From positions 1,798,001-1,862,000 of the forward strand of contig NZ_CP097128.1 in NCBI RefSeq assembly GCF_023330685.1: a stretch of DNA of 64,000 nucleotides. The letters are read 5' to 3'. The notes under the pieces are model-generated. The model ran no database searches. It worked only from the letters and a program-made list of their open reading frames with translations, and was not told the origin of the DNA. Numbering within the stretch: position 1 is the first letter of the stretch; every line of letters begins with the position of its first letter. The translations under genes and the position numbers were made by a program. The stretch is from Conexibacter sp. DBS9H8. Its GTDB lineage: Bacteria > Actinomycetota > Thermoleophilia > Solirubrobacterales > Solirubrobacteraceae. Below are positions 1 through 8,374 of this stretch, one piece after another.

Positions 1-516
1 GATGTCGGGGTTGGGTCCCAGGCCGGCGGCGGCGATCACCTCCGTGCCGTCGGGGAGATGCTGCTCATGGGCCTTCTCCGCACTGAAGGACGGGACCTCG
101 CCGCTGGCGAGTAGACGGCGCAGCTTGTCCTTGGCGGTGACGCACAGCACCCCGACCCCGGCCGCCCGGGCGGCGGCGTGGATCGTCTCGGCCTTCAGCA
201 GCCCCGGGTCCGTCACCTGGACCTCCGTCCCGTCCCTGGTCCGGTAGTGGTTCCCGGCGACGCCGTTGTGGGCCGCGCTGACGCCGGTGACGATCGCGAC
301 GTTGTTGGGGTTGGTGAAGGTCGGCACCTGGGCGCGCGCGTGCGTGTGCAGTCCCCCCGCTGCGATCACGGCGCTCAGCCGCGGCATCAGCCCGCGGGTG
401 AGGGCGTCATCGACGTAGGCCGGGTCCCACCCGTCCGCACAGACGGCCAGCACCGGCGTCTCGGGGATCCGGTAACGCCGGCCGTTGGCGGTGAAGCACG
501 ACGGGCTCACGAACAT
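1..516 (-). CDS. phnA: Phosphonoacetate hydrolase PhnA (3' part cut by window edge)
   Basis: This enzyme of the alkaline phosphatase superfamily splits the C-P bond of phosphonoacetate to give acetate and phosphate, using two metal ions. Only about 172 N-terminal residues are inside the window; the gene continues past position 1. The N-terminus has the family pattern, with a metal-binding Asp in CADGWD (about D28) and the nucleophile segment PTFTNPNN (about T68), both at the positions known for PhnA. The ATG at 516 has no ribosome-binding site. A TATAGT hexamer one base upstream of it would start transcription near the in-frame GTG at 510, so a leaderless start at 510 is possible. The gene is divergent from an FAD oxidoreductase, with paired operator-like sites between them, and the GntR gene nearby is the likely regulator. 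The family call is firm; the exact start is less so. Confidence 0.9.
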   Translation of the reverse strand, partial: MFVSPSCFTANGRRYRIPETPVLAVCADGWDPAYVDDALTRGLMPRLSAVIAAGGLHTHARAQVPTFTNPNNVAIVTGVSAAHNGVAGNHYRTRDGTEVQVTDPGLLKAETIHAAARAAGVGVLCVTAKDKLRRLLASGEVPSFSAEKAHEQHLPDGTEVIAAAGLGPNPDI

Positions 517-553
517 GACTATACAAGTTTCCCGAGTGTGGTTGTATAGACAA
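515..553. promoter_or_regulatory. Paired PhnF/GntR-like operators in a 38-bp divergent promoter
   Basis: Two inverted copies of one 12-mer lie here: TTGTATAGACAA at 542-553 on the plus strand and TTGTATAGTCAT at 526-515 on the minus strand. Together they form an 8-bp inverted repeat, CTATACAA (519-526) and TTGTATAG (542-549). The known mycobacterial PhnF (GntR/HutC) site is TGGTATAGACCA; the plus copy differs from it at two positions. One copy covers the phnA start codon and the other ends 1 nt before the ATG at 555. Each copy also contains the only -10-like hexamer (TATAGT or TATAGA), so a bound repressor would block both promoters. The GntR protein encoded at 1742-2527 is the inferred ligand-responsive repressor. 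Confidence 0.65.
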
Positions 554-554
554 G

Positions 555-1739
555 ATGCCGGATGTGCTGACACATCTCAAGGCCGACGTCTGCGTCATCG
601 GGGCCGGAATGGTCGGACTGGCCCACGCGATCGAGGCGCGCCGCCGCGGCTTCCGCGTCGTCGTTCTCGAGCGAGACAGCGCCGCCGTCGGCGCGAGCGT
701 GCGCAACTTCGGCCACCTCTTCTTCGCCTCCCAACCCGACGGACCCGCTCTCAGCCTCGCCCTCCGCTCGCGGGAACGGTGGTTGGAGGTCGCCGGCGCG
801 GCGGGCCTGACGCTGATCCCGGCCGGGACGCTGATCGTCGCCCGGGCCGAGGACGAGCTCGCCGTCCTCGCCGCGGCGGCCGCAGCCGAGCCGGCCCGCC
901 GGGCCCGCCTGCTCACCCCGATCGAGGCCGGCCGGCTCGCTCCGCTGCCCATCGACGGGCTCAGCGGCGCCCTGCACTCCCCACTTGACCTGCGGGTCGA
1001 TCCGCGGACGGCGGTCGCCCGCCTCGCCCACTGGCTCGACCGGGACCCGGAGGTGACGCTGTGCTGGAGCACGACGCTCGGCGCCGTCTCCTCCGGGGTG
1101 GTGGAGGGGTGGACGACCGACGGAGCCCGGACCCGCGTGCAGGTGACCGCACCGCGGGTGATCGTCTGTCCCGGACCGGACTACCGCACCCTCGCGCCCG
1201 AACTGGCCGCCGGTCTCGAGCCCCTCACCCGCTGCCGGCTGCAGATGCTGCGAGTCGGCGCCCCCGCGGGACGGCGGTACGCGCCCGCGCTGGCCACCGG
1301 CCTCAGCCTGATCCGCTATCCGGCGTTCGCCGATCGGCCCGAGACGGCGGCTCTCCGGGCCCGTCTGGAGGCCGAGCGGCCCGAACTGATCGAGCGGGGC
1401 ATCCACCTGCTCGTCACCCAACTGCCCGACGGCGACCTGATCGTCGGAGACAGCCACACCTACGCCGACACGCTCACCGCCTTCGGTGAGGAGACGATTG
1501 ACGTGCTGCTGCTCGCCGAGGCGGCCCGGTTGCTCGGGGTCGAGCGCCTGTCGGTACGGGAGCGGTGGCTGGGGGTCTACCCGAGTGTCGCCGCGGGCAG
1601 CGGCGGGGCGGGCGCTCCCTTCCGGGTCACCGCCCCGCTCGGGGGCGTACGCGTCGTCGAGAACGTCGCCGGGATCGGCATGACCCTCGCGATGGGATTC
1701 GCCGCCGAGGTCCTCAACGGGGTCGAGGCGGGCGGCTGA
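555..1739 (+). CDS. FAD-dependent oxidoreductase of phosphonate clusters (TIGR03364 type)
   Basis: This is a 394-residue DAO-family flavoprotein. The dinucleotide-binding motif GAGMVG lies at about residues 17-22, followed by the usual acidic residue at the end of the second strand (VVLERD), and the C-terminal FAD contact region is glycine-rich (VAGIGMTLAMGFA). The subfamily found beside phosphonatase genes is thought to oxidatively deaminate an aminophosphonate, such as an N-methylated or hydroxylated 2-aminoethylphosphonate. Here it is paired with phosphonoacetate hydrolase, so the chain would be aminophosphonate to aldehyde to phosphonoacetate to acetate plus phosphate. The aldehyde dehydrogenase that this needs is not in the window. 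The ATG at 555 has no visible ribosome-binding site and begins 1 nt after an operator copy. The exact substrate is inferred from neighbours only. Confidence 0.75.
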   Translation: MPDVLTHLKADVCVIGAGMVGLAHAIEARRRGFRVVVLERDSAAVGASVRNFGHLFFASQPDGPALSLALRSRERWLEVAGAAGLTLIPAGTLIVARAEDELAVLAAAAAAEPARRARLLTPIEAGRLAPLPIDGLSGALHSPLDLRVDPRTAVARLAHWLDRDPEVTLCWSTTLGAVSSGVVEGWTTDGARTRVQVTAPRVIVCPGPDYRTLAPELAAGLEPLTRCRLQMLRVGAPAGRRYAPALATGLSLIRYPAFADRPETAALRARLEAERPELIERGIHLLVTQLPDGDLIVGDSHTYADTLTAFGEETIDVLLLAEAARLLGVERLSVRERWLGVYPSVAAGSGGAGAPFRVTAPLGGVRVVENVAGIGMTLAMGFAAEVLNGVEAGG

Positions 1740-1741
1740 GC

Positions 1742-2527
1742 TCACTCGCCCGCCGCGCATCCGCGCGGGCGGTCGTCGGAGCCGTCCCGGACAGTGAGGG
1801 AAACCCCGGAACGAGGCAGGGTGACCCGGTGGTGCACGGTCAGGTTGAAGCGGTCGGCCCGGTAGCGGTCCGTCGACACCTCGACGGGGGTTCCCGCGCC
1901 GTCCCGGACCCGGCGGCGGACGCTCAGCAGGGGAGCGCGGCGACTGACGCCGAGCAGCCCGGCGATCTCGGACCCGGCGGCCGTCGCGGAGATCTGCTGG
2001 TCGGCCTCGGCGAGGCGGACCCCGCGCGCGGCGAGCTGCCCATACACCGACCCGCCGTCCAGGTCGAGGTCGGGCAGGAGACGCCCGACCGACTCGATGA
2101 AGGTCGACTCCTCCACCATCACCGGCTCACCGTCGAGGAGGCGGACGCGACGGTAGTGAAAGACGGGAGCGCCCGTGGGAACTGCGAGCAGCCCGGCGAG
2201 GCCCGGGGGACAGGGGCGGTGGGCGAGGTCGAGGGTGCGGGCGCCCGGAACCCGGCCGAGCGCGTCCGCCCAGGCGGTGAAGGACACCATCTCATCAAAG
2301 CTCTGAGACAGGGCCGGGGTGGCGACGACCGCGCGCCGGCCGCGTCCGCCGCGGATCAGGCCCTCGGCGCGCAGGGTCGCGAGCGCCTGGCGGACGGTCC
2401 CCCGGCTCACCCCGAAGCGGGCGGTCAACTCGGCCTCCGACGGGATCGCCGCCTCTGGCGGGATCTCACCGGACTCGATCCGCGCCCGCAGGTGCGCGGC
2501 GATCTGGGCGTGTTGGGAGGCGGACAT
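1742..2527 (-). CDS. GntR/HutC-family transcriptional regulator with UTRA domain
   Basis: This 261-residue regulator has an N-terminal winged helix (about residues 1-70) with the GntR signature IPSEAELTARFGVSRGTVRQ, followed by a UTRA ligand-binding domain (about 85-240) typical of the HutC subfamily, which includes PhnF. The start at 2527 is the ATG directly before the conserved helix-turn-helix; a longer upstream open frame has no family similarity. Its stop lies 2 bp from the stop of the FAD oxidoreductase gene, so the two are convergent. It most likely represses the phosphonate genes through the paired 12-mers at 515-553, which match the known PhnF half-site. An extra C-terminal tail of about 20 residues, rich in charged residues, is present. 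The effector is unknown, probably a phosphonate or a breakdown product. Confidence 0.88.
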   Translation of the reverse strand: MSASQHAQIAAHLRARIESGEIPPEAAIPSEAELTARFGVSRGTVRQALATLRAEGLIRGGRGRRAVVATPALSQSFDEMVSFTAWADALGRVPGARTLDLAHRPCPPGLAGLLAVPTGAPVFHYRRVRLLDGEPVMVEESTFIESVGRLLPDLDLDGGSVYGQLAARGVRLAEADQQISATAAGSEIAGLLGVSRRAPLLSVRRRVRDGAGTPVEVSTDRYRADRFNLTVHHRVTLPRSGVSLTVRDGSDDRPRGCAAGE

Positions 2528-2585
2528 CACCGCCGTAGTCTCGCTCACCGGCCCGCGGACGGCCGCTGTACTAGATTCAGCTGCG

Positions 2586-4313
2586 ATGGCACGCCTGACA
2601 GCGGGGATACGTGCGCGGACCGACCGCCTGATCGGCGCCGAGGCGGCCGAGACCCTCCACGGAGCCGCGACGCGGATGTCCAACCTGGGCCGCCGCGGCT
2701 ACAGCGAGGCCCGCGCAGTCCAGACCCTCCGCCGGGCCGGGGTGATCGGGCTCCATCCGGCTGAGACGCTCGCTGAGCTGCGCGCGATCAACGACTACGG
2801 GCAACTCGGGGCGCCGGTGCTCATCGCCGCCCTCAAGCACGGGGACCGGATCGGTCTCGTGGACGAGCTCGGCTCGCTCACCTTCGCCGAACTGCACGCC
2901 CGCTCGGACGCGCTCGCGGCGGCGCTCGCCCGCCGGGGCATCGGCGGCGATGACACCGTCGGGGTGCTCTGTCGCAACCACCGGGGCTTCCTCGACATCA
3001 CCTTCGCCGCCGCCAAGCGCGGCGCGCGCATCCTCTACCTCAACACCGACTTCAGCGGACCCCAGCTGCGCGACGTCTGCCGGCGCGAGCAGGTGAGCCT
3101 GCTCGTCCACGACGAGGAGTACGACCCGCTCGTCACCAGCATCCCCCATCCGAAGGGGACGGTGATCGCCTGGCATGACCGGCCCGTCGAGGACCGCGAC
3201 ACGCTCGAGGACCTCATCCAGACGGGCTTGTCCCTGCCGGCTGTCGGTGCGCCCGAGCGGCACGCCCGCATCGTCCTGCTCACCAGCGGCACGACCGGGA
3301 CCCCCAAAGGAGCGCCGCGGAGCGCCTCACGCAGCATCGCCCCGATCGGGGCGATGCTGTCGAAGGTGCCCTACCGGGCCGCGGAGTCGACCTATCTCGC
3401 CCCGCCGATGTTCCACGGGGTCGGTTTCTCGCAGATGTTGTTGTCGCTGTCGCTCGGCTGCACCTTGATCACCGAGCGCCGCTTTGACGCCGAGCGGGTC
3501 GTCGCCGCCGTCACCGCCCACCGGCCAACCGCGCTCGTGCTCGTGCCGGTGATGCTGCGCCGGATCGTCGGGGTGCTCGAGCGCCGCCTCAACCTCTATG
3601 ACCTCAGCTCACTGCGGATCGTGTTCGTCTCCGGGTCGGCTCTGGAAGCCGAGCTCGTCCGCCGTGCGCATGCGAGCATCGGCCGCGTCCTCTACAACTT
3701 CTACGGCTCGACCGAGGTCGCCTACGCGACCTTCGCCACCCCCGAGGACCTCGTCGCCGCGCCCGGCTGCGCCGGCCGGCCGCCGTTCGGCACCGTCGTG
3801 CGGATCTACGATGACGACGGTCGCGTGCTGCGGGAGCCCAATCGGGTCGGGCGGATCTTCGTCGGCAATTCCTTTCCCTTCGACGGCTACACCGGCGGGG
3901 GCTCAAAGCCCGTGATCGACGGACTGATGAGTACCGGCGACCTCGGGCACTTCGACGCCCACGGCCGGCTGTGGGTGGACGGCCGCGACGACGACATGAT
4001 CGTCTCCGGCGGCGAGAACCTGTTCCCGGGCGAGGTCGAGGAGCTGCTGGCGACCCATCCCGGGGTGGAGGAGGCGGCAGTGATCGGTGTCGAGGACCCC
4101 GAGTACGGCCAGCGGCTCGCCGCGTTCATCGTCCGCTCTGAGGGCTCGACCCTCGACGTCGACCAGGTCCAGGCCCACGTCAAGGGCAACCTCGCCCGGT
4201 TCAAAGTGCCCCGGGACGTGCACTTCCTCGACGAGTTGCCGCGCAACCCGACCGGCAAGGTGCTCAAACGCCGGCTCCGCGAGCTCCACCGCGAACTCGG
4301 CGCCGGCGGCTAG
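2586..4313 (+). CDS. Fatty acid / acyl-CoA ligase (FadD-like, ANL superfamily)
   Basis: This 575-residue adenylate-forming enzyme activates a carboxylic acid with ATP and CoA. The P-loop-like motif TSGTTGTPKG is present, then the A5 motif YGSTEV, the STGDLG and GRDDDMIVSGGEN segments (A7-A8), and the catalytic A10 lysine in NPTGKVLKR near the C-terminus. An N-terminal extension of about 80 residues before the ligase core resembles mycobacterial FadD2-type enzymes. The ATG at 2586 is preceded by TAGATT at 2572-2577 with an 8-nt gap and no ribosome-binding site, which suggests a leaderless mRNA. The gene is divergent from the GntR gene (58 bp apart). The chain length of the substrate cannot be told from sequence. 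Confidence 0.85.
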   Translation: MARLTAGIRARTDRLIGAEAAETLHGAATRMSNLGRRGYSEARAVQTLRRAGVIGLHPAETLAELRAINDYGQLGAPVLIAALKHGDRIGLVDELGSLTFAELHARSDALAAALARRGIGGDDTVGVLCRNHRGFLDITFAAAKRGARILYLNTDFSGPQLRDVCRREQVSLLVHDEEYDPLVTSIPHPKGTVIAWHDRPVEDRDTLEDLIQTGLSLPAVGAPERHARIVLLTSGTTGTPKGAPRSASRSIAPIGAMLSKVPYRAAESTYLAPPMFHGVGFSQMLLSLSLGCTLITERRFDAERVVAAVTAHRPTALVLVPVMLRRIVGVLERRLNLYDLSSLRIVFVSGSALEAELVRRAHASIGRVLYNFYGSTEVAYATFATPEDLVAAPGCAGRPPFGTVVRIYDDDGRVLREPNRVGRIFVGNSFPFDGYTGGGSKPVIDGLMSTGDLGHFDAHGRLWVDGRDDDMIVSGGENLFPGEVEELLATHPGVEEAAVIGVEDPEYGQRLAAFIVRSEGSTLDVDQVQAHVKGNLARFKVPRDVHFLDELPRNPTGKVLKRRLRELHRELGAGG

Positions 4314-4338
4314 GGCGACCACGGGCGGCCGCGCGTCC

Positions 4339-4890
4339 TCAGTCGCCGAGACGCACTTCCGCGCGGGGCTCGGGCGGGGATGCGAGCGGGTCGAGCTCCG
4401 GGGCGAGGTCGAGGGAGAGGAAGGCCACGTCCCGCCAGGCGCCCGCCTTGTAGCCGACCCGCTCGAAAACGCCGACGGTCCGGAAGCCGCAGCTGTGATG
4501 GAGGGCCATGCTCGCCGGGTTCGGCTGCGTGACACCGGCGATCGCGGTGCGCATCCCCTGGGCCCGCATCAACGCCAGCAGCGCGTCGTAGAGCCGGCGG
4601 CCGACTCCCCGACCGCGGTACACCGGGTGCACGTAGACGCTCACCTCCGCCGACCAGCGGTAGGCCGCCCGCTCCCGGTAGGGACCCGAATAGGCATACC
4701 CGGCGACCGTCCCGCCGTCATCGGCGACGAGGAAGGCGTGGGTCTGTGAGAGCTGGGCGATCTTGGCGGTGAACTCGGCGACGCTCGGGACGGAGATGTC
4801 GAAGCTGACTGCGCTGTCGATGACAAAGGGCCGGTAGATCTCGACACAGGCGGCGGCGTCGCGGTCCGGGTCGGCATGGCGGATCTGCAT
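4339..4890 (-). CDS. GNAT acetyltransferase, phosphinothricin-acetyltransferase-like
   Basis: This 183-residue single-domain N-acetyltransferase begins with MQIRHADPDRDAAACVEIY. It has the acetyl-CoA pyrophosphate-binding loop RGRGVGRRLYDALL in the middle, preceded by the beta-strand AEVSVYVHPVYRG, and the late segment NPASMALHHSCGFRTVGVF, both typical of the PAT/YwnH group that acetylates small amines such as phosphinothricin or methionine derivatives. The C-terminal 20 residues are an extra Pro/Glu-rich tail. The minus-strand hexamer TACCCT at 4904-4899 lies 8 nt before the ATG at 4890, without a ribosome-binding site, so the transcript may be leaderless. It stands alone, convergent with the acyl-CoA ligase. 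Confidence 0.82.
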   Translation of the reverse strand: MQIRHADPDRDAAACVEIYRPFVIDSAVSFDISVPSVAEFTAKIAQLSQTHAFLVADDGGTVAGYAYSGPYRERAAYRWSAEVSVYVHPVYRGRGVGRRLYDALLALMRAQGMRTAIAGVTQPNPASMALHHSCGFRTVGVFERVGYKAGAWRDVAFLSLDLAPELDPLASPPEPRAEVRLGD

Positions 4891-4986
4891 CGGTGTGGAG
4901 GGTAGAGGGACGCCGCGCGCACCGGCCCCGCGGACCCGCGTCTGCCCGGGGTGAGGCCCGCTCGACCGGACGAGGCTCCGCGGCAC

Positions 4987-4998
4987 TACAGTGCGGCC
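4987..4998 (+). promoter_or_regulatory. Leaderless promoter of the enoyl-reductase-like gene
   Basis: The hexamer TACAGT (4987-4992) sits 6 nt upstream of the ATG at 4999, so transcription would start at the initiator codon. A weak -35 candidate TCGACC is at 4962-4967. No Shine-Dalgarno sequence is present. Confidence 0.4.
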
Positions 4999-6204
4999 AT
5001 GCCCGCCGAGCGCGCCTACGACATCGTCCTGTTTGGGGCCACCGGGTTCACCGGCGGTCTCACCGCCGACTATCTCGCCGCGCACGCTCCCGCGGGAACC
5101 CGGATCGCCCTCGCCGGGCGCAACCCGGCCAAGCTCGCCGCCGTCGCCGAGCGACTCGGCGGGCTCTGTGCGCCGGGCGTGGAGGTGCCGGCGCTGCTCC
5201 CCGCCGACGCCGGGGACCCCGTGAGCCTCGCGCGGCTCGCCGCGGACGCCCGCGTGGTGATCAGCACGGTCGGGCCGTACCTGCGCTACGGGGAGCCGCT
5301 CGTCGCCGCCTGCGCCGCCGCCGGCACCGGCTACCTCGACCTGACTGGGGAACCCGAGTTCGTCGACACGATGTATCTGCGCTACCACGCCCAGGCGCTT
5401 GCCACCGGGGCACGGCTGATCCACGCGGCCGGTTTCGACTCGATTCCCCACGACCTCGGCGTCCTCTTCACCGTCGCCCAGATGCCGACCGGCGTTCCCC
5501 TTGCCGTCAACGGGTACGTGCAGGCGCGCGGCACGTTCTCCGGTGGCACCTACCACTCGGCGATCGGGGCGCTTGCGCGGGTGCGAGAGGCAGGCCGAAT
5601 CGCCCGGCAGCGGCAAGCCCTGGAGCGGGCGGGCGCGCCCGTTGACGGGCGGCGCGTGCGGGGAGCCGCACGGCCGCCCCACCGCGTCGAGGTGGCGGGC
5701 GGGTGGGTGCTCGCGCTGCCGCTGATCGACGCTCAGATCGTGTTGGCCTCCGCCCGCGCGCTGCCCGAGTACGGCCCGGATTTCCGCTACGGCCACTACC
5801 TCGCCGCCGGATCCCTCGCCAACGTCGCCCTCATCCTGTCGGCCGTAGGCGGCCTCGCGGTCGCCGCCCAGGCCGGGCCGACCCGTCGGCTCGCGCTGAA
5901 GCTCCGCCTCCCCGGCGACGGTCCGGATGAGGCGACCCGCGCCCGCTCACGCTTTCGGGTCACCTTCGCCGCCGAGGGCGGCGGTGAGACCCTCACCACC
6001 TGGGTCGCCGGCGGGGACCCAGGCTACGGCGAGACCTCGAAGATGCTCGCGGAGGCGGCCCTGTGTCTCGCCTTCGACGACGTGCCCGCCTGTGCCGGGC
6101 AGGTCACGACCGCCCAGGCGCTCGGGCGGCCGTTGATCGACCGGCTGATCTCCGCCGGGATCGAGTTCGGAACCGACTCGAGGCCCGCGGCGACGCCGGC
6201 CTGA
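4999..6204 (+). CDS. Saccharopine-dehydrogenase-like oxidoreductase (trans-acting enoyl reductase family)
   Basis: This 401-residue protein has an N-terminal Rossmann domain with the NAD(P)-binding motif FGATGFTG at about residues 11-18. It then follows the saccharopine dehydrogenase pattern VISTVGPYLRYGEPLVAACA, and GEPEFVD and HAAGFDSIPHDLG further on. Actinobacterial homologues include the trans-acting enoyl reductases that act with polyketide synthases in cell-wall lipid synthesis, and related proteins of unknown substrate. No polyketide synthase is nearby, so the role here is unresolved; lipid modification is a guess. The start at 4999 follows a TACAGT -10-like element by 6 nt. The gene is convergent with the DUF2231 gene. 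Confidence 0.8.
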   Translation: MPAERAYDIVLFGATGFTGGLTADYLAAHAPAGTRIALAGRNPAKLAAVAERLGGLCAPGVEVPALLPADAGDPVSLARLAADARVVISTVGPYLRYGEPLVAACAAAGTGYLDLTGEPEFVDTMYLRYHAQALATGARLIHAAGFDSIPHDLGVLFTVAQMPTGVPLAVNGYVQARGTFSGGTYHSAIGALARVREAGRIARQRQALERAGAPVDGRRVRGAARPPHRVEVAGGWVLALPLIDAQIVLASARALPEYGPDFRYGHYLAAGSLANVALILSAVGGLAVAAQAGPTRRLALKLRLPGDGPDEATRARSRFRVTFAAEGGGETLTTWVAGGDPGYGETSKMLAEAALCLAFDDVPACAGQVTTAQALGRPLIDRLISAGIEFGTDSRPAATPA

Positions 6205-6260
6205 CGCGGCGCGGCGCGGCGTGTCGGCCTCCCCTGCCCGCTGAGCCCGGCGCGACCGCC

Positions 6261-6890
6261 TCAGCGGCCGAGCGCGTGCAGCCGGCTCTCCCACACCGCC
6301 CGGGCGCCGAGATCGCCGACCCGGAAGACGTAGTAGGCGGAGACGACGGCGAGCAGGAGCAGCAGACCCTTGAGAGCGAGGTTGATCGCCGGCGTGCCGA
6401 GCGGCGCGTCGGCGAGCGTCAGGCCGGTCGGGTTTCCGGCACTGATCCGGTGGGAGGCGAAGTTGAGGATCAGAACCGCGGTGAACAGGGTGAAGACGAT
6501 CGCGAGGATATGGGCGGCTGCCTGGTGCTTGAGGATCAGGGTCAGCGCCTGGCCGTGCAGGTGCAGGAGCGCCAGCAGGGCGACGCCCGCCTGCATGGTC
6601 AGGAAGATCGAGGACATCGCCACGATCGCGCACAGACAGAGAAGGATCCCGTGGCGCTCATAGAACCGGGGCCGGGCGAGCATGATCAGCGCGCCGAGGA
6701 TCGACAGCGGGATGAGCACGACCGGCACGTGCAGGAAGAGCGGATGGGCGGGCAGGTCGTTGGAGATCGTGGAGATCTTGATCGGCACCGTGAGGAAGCC
6801 GAGGAAGGCGAGTCCGGTGAGCACGAACTCGGCGCGGCGCCAACTGACGCCCGTCAGCCGCAATGGCGCAGGAGAGGTGGAGACGGTCAT
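6261..6890 (-). CDS. DUF2231-type integral membrane protein
   Basis: This 209-residue protein has about five hydrophobic segments (near residues 22-38, 50-70, 82-105, 125-150 and 172-192). The conserved HPLFLHVPVVLIPLS segment following the first membrane helix is the mark of the DUF2231 family. Its function is unknown; family members are small membrane proteins, some with a fused haem or ferredoxin domain, which is absent here. The start at 6890 is the first ATG before the hydrophobic core. Upstream lies an unusually AT-rich stretch (about 6905-7010) that may hold the promoter. No operon partner is evident. Confidence 0.7.
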   Translation of the reverse strand: MTVSTSPAPLRLTGVSWRRAEFVLTGLAFLGFLTVPIKISTISNDLPAHPLFLHVPVVLIPLSILGALIMLARPRFYERHGILLCLCAIVAMSSIFLTMQAGVALLALLHLHGQALTLILKHQAAAHILAIVFTLFTAVLILNFASHRISAGNPTGLTLADAPLGTPAINLALKGLLLLLAVVSAYYVFRVGDLGARAVWESRLHALGR

Positions 6891-7081
6891 CGCCGTGCGA
6901 GTCTCGGGAAGGGGGCTAAGAGAGTTGTAAGGAAAACCTGAATAACTTCTCAGAATACCTGCAAATCGACTGAGTTCTTCGACTCTGCCTTATCAGGAAC
7001 CCAATCTTCGCGGCGGCGTGGCCGGGTGGGCGGGCCCCCCGGTGCGGGCGGCGGGCTTCGCCGGTGGCCGGGCGCCCCGCC

Positions 7082-7113
7082 GGGGGTGGGTGGTCCGGTG
7101 ACCACCCACCCCC
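7082..7113 (-). terminator. Hairpin terminator after the acyl-CoA dehydrogenase operon
   Basis: A perfect 14-bp stem (7082-7095 with 7100-7113) closes a 4-nt CGGT loop. It lies 16 nt past the stop of the minus-strand gene ending at 7130. No T-run follows, as is common for GC-rich actinobacterial terminators. Confidence 0.7.
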
Positions 7114-7129
7114 GCCACCGAGCCGATCG

Positions 7130-8374
7130 CTACTTGAGGTCCGCCGAGCTCTTGTGGAGCAGGTTGCGGGCGACCACGAGCTGCTGGATCTGCTGGGTCC
7201 CCTCGAAGATGTCGAGGATCTTCACGTCGCGGGCCCACTTCTCGAGCAGCTCCTCCTCCGCGTATCCGACCGCGCCGGCGAGCTTGACGAGGCGCAGGCA
7301 GATGTCGGTGGCCACACGGCCCGCCTTCGCCTTGGACATCGACGCCTCGACCGTGTTCGGCTTCTTGTTATCGGCCATCCAGGCCGCCCGCAGCGCAAGC
7401 AGGCGCGCGGCCTCCCACTCGGCCTCGAGCTCGATGAACTCGGCCGCCGCGGCCGACTGGGCGTGCAGCGGCGCGTCGTAGTCGATCTCCAGACCCGCGT
7501 CGGTGAACAGCTCGCGGGCCCGCTGGAGGGCGGCCTTGGCGACCCCGATCGACATCGCCGCGACGAGCGGACGGGTGTTGTCGAAGGTCTTCATCACACC
7601 CGAGAACCCTTCGCGGGCGGTCTGGATCTCCGGGGACCCGAGCAGGTTCTCCTTCGGAACCCGACAGTCGACGAGCGAGAAGTTCGCCGTGTCCGAGGCC
7701 TTGCAGCCGAGCTTCTCCTCGAGCCGGTCGAGGTGGAGGCCCGGGTTGTCGCGCTCGACGACGAAGGACTTGATCGCCCCGCGCCCCTTGGACCGGTCGA
7801 GAGTGGCCCAGACGACGATCAGCTCGGCCCGGTCACCGGAGGTGACGTAGATCTTCTCGCCGTTGATGACGTACTCGCCGGCCTCCTCATCGAAGGTGGC
7901 GGTCGTCCGGATCGCCGCCGAGTCAGAGCCCGCCTCGGGCTCGGTGATCGCCATCGCCGCCCAGCGGCCGCCGAAGCGCTCGAGCTGCTCGGGGGTCGCG
8001 ACCGCGGCGATCGCCGCTTGGCCGAGTCCCTGGCGGGGCATCGTCAGCAACAGGCCGACGTCCCCCCAGCTCATCTCGGTGACCGCGAGCACGGAGGCGA
8101 GGTTGCCCCCGTTCTTGATCGCGTTCGGATCCTTGGGAGCCGCTCCGCTGACAGAGCCGTTGCTCCCCGCGGTCGCTCCGGCGCCGCCGATCGCCCCCGG
8201 GTCGCCGGCGGCGATCCCGTCGAGCAGCGCGGCGAGGGCGTCGAGCTCCTTCGGATACTCGTGTTCGGCCCGGTCGTACTTGCGGCTGTTGGGGCGGAAG
8301 ACGTGCTCGGCGGCCTGGTTGGCCTGGTAGACGAGCGCGCCGAACTTCTTGGGAACTTCGAGACTGATGGGCAT
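7130..8374 (-). CDS. Acyl-CoA dehydrogenase (FadE-like, catalytic partner)
   Basis: This 414-residue flavoprotein introduces an alpha-beta double bond into acyl-CoA. It shows the substrate/FAD-binding segment AITEPEAGSDSAA, the strand VINGEKIYVTSGDRA, and the C-terminal catalytic-loop pattern IFEGTQQIQ, where the Glu corresponds to the general base of medium-chain enzymes. A 40-residue Gly/Ala/Asn-rich insert (about residues 53-92) interrupts the N-terminal helical domain and is unusual. The ATG overlaps the stop of the upstream dehydrogenase by one base (TAATG), so the two are translationally coupled. Actinobacterial steroid and lipid degraders often use heteromeric pairs such as FadE28-FadE29, and this pair may be similar. 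A hairpin terminator follows. Confidence 0.88.
   Translation of the reverse strand: MPISLEVPKKFGALVYQANQAAEHVFRPNSRKYDRAEHEYPKELDALAALLDGIAAGDPGAIGGAGATAGSNGSVSGAAPKDPNAIKNGGNLASVLAVTEMSWGDVGLLLTMPRQGLGQAAIAAVATPEQLERFGGRWAAMAITEPEAGSDSAAIRTTATFDEEAGEYVINGEKIYVTSGDRAELIVVWATLDRSKGRGAIKSFVVERDNPGLHLDRLEEKLGCKASDTANFSLVDCRVPKENLLGSPEIQTAREGFSGVMKTFDNTRPLVAAMSIGVAKAALQRARELFTDAGLEIDYDAPLHAQSAAAAEFIELEAEWEAARLLALRAAWMADNKKPNTVEASMSKAKAGRVATDICLRLVKLAGAVGYAEEELLEKWARDVKILDIFEGTQQIQQLVVARNLLHKSSADLK

Noticed and set aside
519-1760. Long open frame opposite the FAD oxidoreductase gene (and many like it over the window)
   Set aside because: High GC opens the complementary frames of real genes. The composition is Arg/Gly/Pro-biased, with no family motif, and the plus-strand gene is well supported.
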